NCBI RefSeq assembly: GCF_038443385.1
Contig: NZ_CP151726.1
Span: forward strand, 7,440,001-7,504,000
From: Stieleria varia
GTDB lineage: Bacteria > Planctomycetota > Planctomycetia > Pirellulales > Pirellulaceae
DNA: 64,000 bases
Direction: 5' to 3'
The first letter of the stretch is position 1. Every line of letters begins with the position of its first letter. The translations under genes were made by a program, and so were the position numbers. Below the pieces are notes generated by a model, which was not told where the DNA came from, did no database searches, and saw only the letters and a list, made by a program, of their open reading frames with translations. Positions 58,917 through 64,000 of this stretch are shown piece by piece.

Positions 58917-59639
58917 TCAGCGAGGCAGGATCGCGTTGTGATAGATGTCTTGGACGTCGTCGCAATCGTTCAACATGTCGATGAACTTCTCGAACATCGG
59001 AACGTCATCCGGGTCGATCTCGGTGGTGGTTTGTGGGATGAAGCTGATTTCATCGGCATCGAAGTGGACACCGGGATACGCAGCGAGCAATGCCTGCTTG
59101 GTCTTGTGGTGCTCGGTCGACGGAGCATAAACGATCAGTTGCCCGTCTTCGTTTTCAACGTCCACCACGTCGACTTCGGCCTCCAGCAATGCCTCCAAGA
59201 CTTCTTCGGCATTGTCACCTTTGAAGGAAAGGATGGCAAAGTGATCAAAGCCGTGAGCAACCGAACCCGGTGCACCGAACTTTGATCCGGTCTTGCTAAA
59301 ACAATTGCGGACGTCGGTGATGGTTCGGTTGTTGTTGTCCGTCAAGCAATCGATGATCACGCTGCAGCCGCCGGGGCCGAAACCTTCGTAGCGAGCCGGC
59401 ACGTAATCCTCGCCGCCGACACCCTTGGCTTTTTCCAAGGCCTTCTCGATCACGTGCGCGGGCACTTGGTCTCGTTTGGCTTTATCGATCAAAGCCCGCA
59501 GAGAGGGATTGCAGTCCGGATCGGCACCGGAGTTCTTTGCCATGACGTAGAGCTGTTTGCCATATTTTGAATACACCTTCGTCTTCTGTGCCGCCGTCTT
59601 GGCCATCGACACCTTACGGACTTCAAACCCTCTACCCAT
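58917..59639 (-). CDS. YebC/PmpR-family protein
   Basis: A 240-residue YebC/TACO1-type protein. The family has been described both as a transcription regulator and as a factor for translating proline-rich stretches; which applies here is not shown by the sequence. The N-terminus [29 protein letters not shown] resembles the YeeN branch rather than classical YebC. '[36 protein letters not shown]' and '[29 protein letters not shown]' are the conserved blocks. It lies 95 bases downstream of the TIR pair, all on the minus strand. Confidence 0.9.
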   Translation of the reverse strand: MGRGFEVRKVSMAKTAAQKTKVYSKYGKQLYVMAKNSGADPDCNPSLRALIDKAKRDQVPAHVIEKALEKAKGVGGEDYVPARYEGFGPGGCSVIIDCLTDNNNRTITDVRNCFSKTGSKFGAPGSVAHGFDHFAILSFKGDNAEEVLEALLEAEVDVVDVENEDGQLIVYAPSTEHHKTKQALLAAYPGVHFDADEISFIPQTTTEIDPDDVPMFEKFIDMLNDCDDVQDIYHNAILPR

Positions 59640-59734
59640 GACTGGTTCTCACTGCTGGTTGTTTTGATCCTACGCATCAAGGATGCAATCTTACCGCGAT
59701 ACAGGGATGAGAATCCAGCGGGCAGGTTTACGAT

Positions 59735-60355
59735 TCACGGCTCAGGTCTTTGCCGTTTGGGGCTCAGACGCGGGAGCTTTGATTGTTTTCGCATCCGCAA
59801 AAGTTCAGACAGTAGACGCGTCCCAGAGAGTTGCTTGTTCGTCTTTCTGTTGAACATTTCGACGAGGTGCTGAAGTTCTCGAGGCGACTGACTGAGGCGA
59901 TCTACCGGTATGCAAAGGTCACGATAAATCTCCCTTAGCACCTGACGTTCATCGTCCGCAATTGGTTCTAAGTTTCGGCGGATTTGGGTCAGAACCTCGT
60001 CGATTCGATTGCGAGGATAGACTTGATAACTTCCGAGTGCCTCGGGGACATGTGTAGAGGCCGGCCCGTTCAGCAGCACAAAGATTGGTTTATTCCAAGC
60101 CGTTGCGGCCCCCAATTCAACCATGCCCATTGCATCAGGCGTAGAGTCTGATGATACAATGACAATGAATGCATGGCACTCTGCAAGTGCGTCCCAAATC
60201 GCCTTGCTGATTTCTTGTCCGACCGGGACGCTTGCGTCGTGAAACGGCTGCAGACCCTCTGCCTTCAACCGATCTGCGATATCTGCAGCAAAATCGCGAT
60301 CACGAGAGCTGTGAGAAACGAATACGTCAAAGGTTGGAGTTGCTGTAGCCGTCAT
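59735..60355 (-). CDS. TIR-domain protein with a helical C-terminal tail (TIR gene 1)
   Basis: A 206-residue protein. Residues 8-130 form a TIR domain: 'FDVFVSHSSRDRDFAADIADRLKAEG' (box 1), 'AFIVIVSSDS' and 'MVELGAATAWNKPIFVLL', where Glu80 aligns with the catalytic Glu of TIR NADases. A second part (about 135-200) is helical, with 'LREIYRDLCIPVDRL' and ends 'LLSELLRMRKQSKLPRL', a basic tail that could bind DNA, RNA or a partner; I do not recognise it. It overlaps TIR gene 2 by four bases (ATGA), so translation is coupled. GC is lower than in neighbours: 28 of 60 bases at 60121-60180 against 36 of 60 at 59401-59460. Likely a defence or signalling enzyme. Confidence 0.85.
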   Translation of the reverse strand: MTATATPTFDVFVSHSSRDRDFAADIADRLKAEGLQPFHDASVPVGQEISKAIWDALAECHAFIVIVSSDSTPDAMGMVELGAATAWNKPIFVLLNGPASTHVPEALGSYQVYPRNRIDEVLTQIRRNLEPIADDERQVLREIYRDLCIPVDRLSQSPRELQHLVEMFNRKTNKQLSGTRLLSELLRMRKQSKLPRLSPKRQRPEP

Positions 60356-60789
60356 TTTTTTACCCGACGCTTCAATTCGGCTAGGTACGTGTCAAAGTCG
60401 TTGATGTGAAACGCCTTCTTGCCCTCAATTATATCAGGAATCGCGTCAAACGTGACATGGCAAAGCACCGGAACAATTCGGTAGTCCTTCCGTCGGCCCC
60501 ACGCAGCTCCAACTTCGAGCAAGACCCACGGTCGTTCGATCGATTCTGGTGTGAGCAAGACCACCAATTCGCGTGACACCTGTATTTCGGTGCGTATCGA
60601 CTGCGGAATGCTATCGCCACCGTTAATGTCCCGGTCGTCGCGGAAAGAGGTTGCCCCAGTTGCGTCAATCTTTTCACAGAAGGTAGTTGCGATCCACTTG
60701 TCGGCCGTAGCATGGCTAACGAAGACCTGATACTCCGGCTTAGCTCGAGTCCTCTTGGTCGTTTTCTTCGTCGATTTTCGCTTCACCAT
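60352..60789 (-). CDS. Small TIR-domain protein (TIR gene 2)
   Basis: A 145-residue protein that is almost all TIR domain, with a Lys/Arg/Thr-rich N-terminus (1-18). It shows 'YQVFVSHATADKWIATTFCEKI' (box 1), 'FRDDRDINGGDSIPQSIRTEI' (BB-loop region with Asp-Ile) and 'ERPWVLLEVGAAWG', in which Trp88 and Glu92 match the WxxxE pattern of NAD-cleaving TIR domains. It is upstream of TIR gene 1 and overlaps it by four bases. GC is low (29 of 60 at 60421-60480). The ATG at 60789 has no clear Shine-Dalgarno site. It could be the regulator, the second half of a heteromeric enzyme or an effector on its own. Confidence 0.85.
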   Translation of the reverse strand: MVKRKSTKKTTKRTRAKPEYQVFVSHATADKWIATTFCEKIDATGATSFRDDRDINGGDSIPQSIRTEIQVSRELVVLLTPESIERPWVLLEVGAAWGRRKDYRIVPVLCHVTFDAIPDIIEGKKAFHINDFDTYLAELKRRVKK

Positions 60790-61118
60790 CGATCAGTGTC
60801 TTGAGCACGTACGAGCGTAGACGAGTCGTAAGGCATGGTTTTGGCTCTTTTGGGGGCTCGGACTCAGCATCGCGATGCTCGTGTTTGTCACCACACACCA
60901 GTTCATAGTCTATTGGCGACTTCTTGACACTGTCAAACCTTCATTGCCATTCAAGTCAGCGTGGATTTCGAATTGCGTAATCAATGGTGCATAAGACTAG
61001 GCACTGTTGCCCGTCCGAGCGTGATGATGTCGCGGGCAAGAATGCCCAAGCTACGGATGGGACTTCACGCCCGGAACAAACTCAAACAACCAGAGCCAAT
61101 CAAGTCGATCGCTCACGA
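60790..61118. other. Spacer upstream of the TIR pair, downstream of the sulfatase
   Basis: These 329 bases probably contain the TIR-pair promoter. A 12-bp palindrome, GCATCGCGATGC, lies near 60868. No inverted repeats, tRNA or integrase gene that would mark an island border were found here. Confidence 0.45.
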
Positions 61119-62498
61119 TCAACGATTGGGGGCCGTGCGGAATTCGGTGAGCCATTGCTCACGTTGTTCTTGCAGACGCTGGACAACATCCGGATGTTGT
61201 TTGGCTAGATTGGTCGTTTCGCTGGGATCGTTTTTGAGATTCACTAGAAAGAATTCCTCTGGCAGCCTGCCCCCGTTGACGCGGCCTTCTTGTGGCGCCG
61301 TGGTGTCGAGGGGATTTCCGATCAGTTTCCATTCACTGTCGCGGACCGCCCACTGAGGATTGTTTCCGCCGCCGGTGTGCCAGTAAAACGTTTCACGCGG
61401 TGCGGGGGCATTTTCCGCAAGCACTTGTTTCATCGAAACGCCGTCGAGATGCACATCAGGTGTCGCGACGCCGCAGACATCACAAAGCGTTGGGAGCCAA
61501 TCGCACGCCGTCATGAATTGGTCACGGGTTTGTCCGGCCTTCCATGACTTGGGATAACGCACGACCGCGGGCACTCGAATGCCGCCTTCGAACAACGAGA
61601 ACTTTGCGCCGCGATAGGGGCCAGCGTTTCCTCCGCCGCCGAAGGCACGTGTTTCGGTGCTGTGTCCGTGATCGGGTTGATAGATGACGATCGTATTGTC
61701 CGCTTGTCCCGACGCATCGAGGTGCTCGATGACTTTGCCGATCCGTTCATCCATCGTCGACAGGAACGCGCAGTACTCACGGCGTGGAGAGGGCAGATCG
61801 CGGTACTCGTTGAGCCAGAACTCGGTGCCCTGGTAAGGATAGTGGGGTGCGTTGAACGCCCAGTACAACAACCACGGTTTATCGTCCGATTGATCGATGA
61901 ACTCGTTGCATTTGTTCACCATCATGTCGGGAAAAAACTCACCGCCGCGATGGATTTCACGACCGTTGTCCCACAGGTCGTGCCGATTGGGACCGCTCCA
62001 GAAAAAGAAGTGCGAGTAGTTGTCGATGCATCCCTGCAAGTGTCCGAACCAATTCTGGAATCCTTGCCCGGAGGGAATCTGCTCAGGTGTCGTGCCGAGG
62101 TGCCACTTGCCGACCTGTCCGGTGCGATAACCGGCCTGCTGAAAGACCTCCGCGATCGTGATCTCGTCGGCGTCGAGCGGACCGTTGCTCGGTTGGCCCG
62201 CTCGAATCGGGAAACGACCGGTCAGCAGGCCGACACGACTGGCCGAACACACCGGTGCGGGTGCGTACATGTTGGTCAAGCGAATCCCTTGGGCGGCAAG
62301 CCGGTCCATGTTGGGCGTTCGCAGGTCCGCGACACCGAAACAGCTCATGTCGATCGAGCCTTGATCGTCCCCGTAAATGATCAATACATTGGGCCGGTCC
62401 GCGGCCCCCAAGTCAGAAACGTTCAAAATGATGGCCAAGGTGATGACCAGGGCGACCGACAAAACTTGGCCGAGGAAATAAAAAGTGCTGTGTTTCAC
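61119..62498 (-). CDS. Exported sulfatase (CxAxR formylglycine type)
   Basis: A 459-residue type I sulfatase, second in the window. I take the GTG at 62498 because it starts a signal peptide (MKHSTFYFLGQVLSVALVIT, cleavage near 'LGAADRP'); the frame extends further upstream. The formylglycine site is CSASR (Cys84-Arg88), with Ala in place of the usual Pro. Metal-binding 'VLIIYGDDQGSIDMSCFG' and 'IYQPDHGHSTE' are visible, as is 'GQVGKWHLG'. The C-terminal part ends with 'EFFLVNLKNDPSETTNLAKQHPDVV', a typical tail. It is divergent from the DUF1501 gene at 62641. Confidence 0.9.
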   Translation of the reverse strand: MKHSTFYFLGQVLSVALVITLAIILNVSDLGAADRPNVLIIYGDDQGSIDMSCFGVADLRTPNMDRLAAQGIRLTNMYAPAPVCSASRVGLLTGRFPIRAGQPSNGPLDADEITIAEVFQQAGYRTGQVGKWHLGTTPEQIPSGQGFQNWFGHLQGCIDNYSHFFFWSGPNRHDLWDNGREIHRGGEFFPDMMVNKCNEFIDQSDDKPWLLYWAFNAPHYPYQGTEFWLNEYRDLPSPRREYCAFLSTMDERIGKVIEHLDASGQADNTIVIYQPDHGHSTETRAFGGGGNAGPYRGAKFSLFEGGIRVPAVVRYPKSWKAGQTRDQFMTACDWLPTLCDVCGVATPDVHLDGVSMKQVLAENAPAPRETFYWHTGGGNNPQWAVRDSEWKLIGNPLDTTAPQEGRVNGGRLPEEFFLVNLKNDPSETTNLAKQHPDVVQRLQEQREQWLTEFRTAPNR

Positions 62499-62640
62499 GG
62501 GGTGGCTTCGTTGGCGAGGTGGGAGTCGGGCGAGTAGTCTACGGTGATCAGAAAGCGAGGCGATCGGGTATATTGTACGAGATGCCGTTCTTCGAATTGA
62601 CGAAACGTGATCGAAACTTTTGCGAATACGAAGCCATTCC

Positions 62641-64000
62641 ATGTCCATTGATCTGACCAACCTGACCCGCCGCTCGTTCTTTGGTCAAAGCGCCGACCGA
62701 TTGGCAGCGGTCGGTCTGGGAGCCGCCGCGCTGGCCGCATTGGACCAGCAAACCGGGTACGCTGCGCCCGCCGATGGGGCAACACTCGCGCAACGCAGCG
62801 GCGGTTTGCCGGCACTGCCTCATCACGAGCCCAAAGCGAAACGCGCGATCTATCTGTTCATGTCCGGCGCCCCGAGCCAGATCGACATGTGGGATCACAA
62901 ACCGCAGATGGGCGAGTGGTTCGACAAGGACTTGCCGGACTCGATCCGACAAGGTCAACGGTTGACGACGATGACCAGTGGACAAGCTCGCTTTCCCATC
63001 GCGCCGAGCATCTACAAATTCGCGCCGCAGGGAGCTGCCGGAACGATGGTCAGCGAACTGCTGCCTCACACGGCAACCAAGGTCGATGAGATCGCGTTGG
63101 TCAAATCGATGTACACCGAAGCGATCAATCATGATCCGGCGATCACCTACATCTGCACCGGGAATCAACTGCCCGGAAAAGCGAGTTTGGGATCTTGGCT
63201 GAGCTACGGGCTGGGCACCGAGAACGAGAACCTGCCGGCTTTCCTGGTCATGACCGCGTCCTGGACCGGACGTAAGGAGGCGCAAGCGTTGTACAACAGG
63301 TTGTGGGGCAGCGGATTCTTGCCGAGCAAGTACCAAGGGGTGGCGCTGCGAAGTAGCGGTGATCCGGTGCTGTATCTTTCCAATCCCGATGGTTTGGACG
63401 CCAAAGTCCGGCGTCGGATGCTCGACTCGCTTTCTCGTCTGAATCGTCAGACGGCACAGACTGTCGGTGATCCGGAAACGGTGGCCAGGATCGCGCAGTA
63501 CGAGATGGCGTTTCGCATGCAGACCAGCGTGCCGGATTTGACGGACATCAGTGACGAACCGCAATACATCTTGGACATGTATGGCCCCGATGTGACCAAG
63601 CCCGGGACGTTTGCAAATTGTTGCCTGCTGTCTCGGCGAATGGCCGAACGTGGCGTCCGCTTCACACAGATCTTTCACCGGGGTTGGGACCAACATGCCA
63701 ACTTGCCCGGTGATTTGCCCAATCAGTGTCGCGATGTCGATCAACCATGTGCCGCACTGCTGACCGATTTGCGTCAGCGGGGAATGTTCGACGACACGCT
63801 CGTTGTTTGGGGAGGCGAATTTGGCCGGACGATTTACTGCCAGGGCAAATTGACCAAGGAAACCTACGGCCGAGACCATCACCCCAAATGCTTTTCGATC
63901 TGGCTGGCCGGTGCCGGAATTCAAGGCGGCGCGGTCCACGGCGAGACCGACGATTTTAGTTACAACGTGACGAAAGATCCTGTGCACATCCGCGATCTCA
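62641..64000 (+). CDS. DUF1501 protein, 3' end outside window
   Basis: A DUF1501 family member, cut by the right edge after about 453 residues. The ATG at 62641 gives [20 protein letters not shown], a twin-arginine type signal (RRSFF then a hydrophobic stretch [11 protein letters not shown]). '[21 protein letters not shown]' is the family's metal-site start (GxPSQxDxWDxKP), and '[16 protein letters not shown]', '[21 protein letters not shown]' are the closing blocks; the domain is related to alkaline phosphatase/sulfatase folds. In planctomycetes it is often paired with a DUF1549/DUF1553 gene; here its 5' neighbour is a divergent sulfatase. Confidence 0.92.
   Translation, partial: MSIDLTNLTRRSFFGQSADRLAAVGLGAAALAALDQQTGYAAPADGATLAQRSGGLPALPHHEPKAKRAIYLFMSGAPSQIDMWDHKPQMGEWFDKDLPDSIRQGQRLTTMTSGQARFPIAPSIYKFAPQGAAGTMVSELLPHTATKVDEIALVKSMYTEAINHDPAITYICTGNQLPGKASLGSWLSYGLGTENENLPAFLVMTASWTGRKEAQALYNRLWGSGFLPSKYQGVALRSSGDPVLYLSNPDGLDAKVRRRMLDSLSRLNRQTAQTVGDPETVARIAQYEMAFRMQTSVPDLTDISDEPQYILDMYGPDVTKPGTFANCCLLSRRMAERGVRFTQIFHRGWDQHANLPGDLPNQCRDVDQPCAALLTDLRQRGMFDDTLVVWGGEFGRTIYCQGKLTKETYGRDHHPKCFSIWLAGAGIQGGAVHGETDDFSYNVTKDPVHIRDL

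Noticed and set aside
62548-63987. A 479-codon open frame on the minus strand opposite the DUF1501 gene
   Set aside because: The plus strand reads a clear DUF1501 protein with its family motifs; the minus frame is its shadow.

Overview
The window reads as chromosomal DNA of a planctomycete, most likely a Pirellulaceae member close to Rhodopirellula (inference from gene content, not from a database search). The grounds are two secreted sulfatases, a DUF1501 protein, a PQQ-type propeller protein with EF-hands, a CXXC zinc-ribbon membrane protein, many long secreted proteins without recognisable domains, frequent GTG/TTG starts, weak Shine-Dalgarno sites, and gene spacers filled with palindromic repeats. 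GC is high in most genes and visibly lower in the TIR gene pair and in the repeat/LRR protein region.

Layout. 1-9.2 kb: end of an unknown gene, bioD, aguB-type amidase, a CXXC membrane protein, an exported amidohydrolase, a seven-haem cytochrome c, a sugar-isomerase-like TIM barrel and an aldo/keto reductase. 9.5-18.3 kb: a DapA-family aldolase, acpS, trpS, a secreted coiled-coil protein, ispG, surE and a PQQ/EF-hand protein. 18.8-25.1 kb: a MoxR ATPase and a complete phosphate-uptake operon pstS-pstC-pstA-pstB-phoU, with a clear intrinsic terminator between pstS and pstC. 25.8-33.3 kb: a Rieske ferredoxin, a large M16 peptidase, a TolC-like lipoprotein and a divergent HlyD-like membrane fusion protein followed by a VOC protein. 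33.5-37.5 kb: sucC-sucD and a UxaA-type dehydratase. 38.2-46.5 kb: rpoB-rpoC. 47.2-51.3 kb: a sulfatase and recG. 51.6-57.3 kb: a translationally coupled pair of unknown genes, a membrane LRR-like protein with a 15-bp coding repeat and a propeller-like lipoprotein. 57.3-60.8 kb: a DMT transporter, an HExxH protein, a YebC-family protein and two overlapping TIR-domain genes. 61.1-64 kb: a second sulfatase and a divergent DUF1501 gene that runs off the window.

The most promising unusual item is the pair of overlapping TIR-domain genes (59735-60789), which could be a small NAD-consuming defence module. The second theme is an unusually rich set of short mobile or palindromic elements: a 380-bp MITE-like element with perfect 17-bp terminal inverted repeats, likely target duplication and a nested insertion (37611-37990) plus a decayed copy (18418-18724); a 142-bp element framed exactly by 14-bp direct repeats (48901-49042); and hairpin families found mostly downstream of genes, one of them confined to tail-to-tail gene spacers. 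No CRISPR array, tRNA, rRNA or intact transposase gene was recognised.
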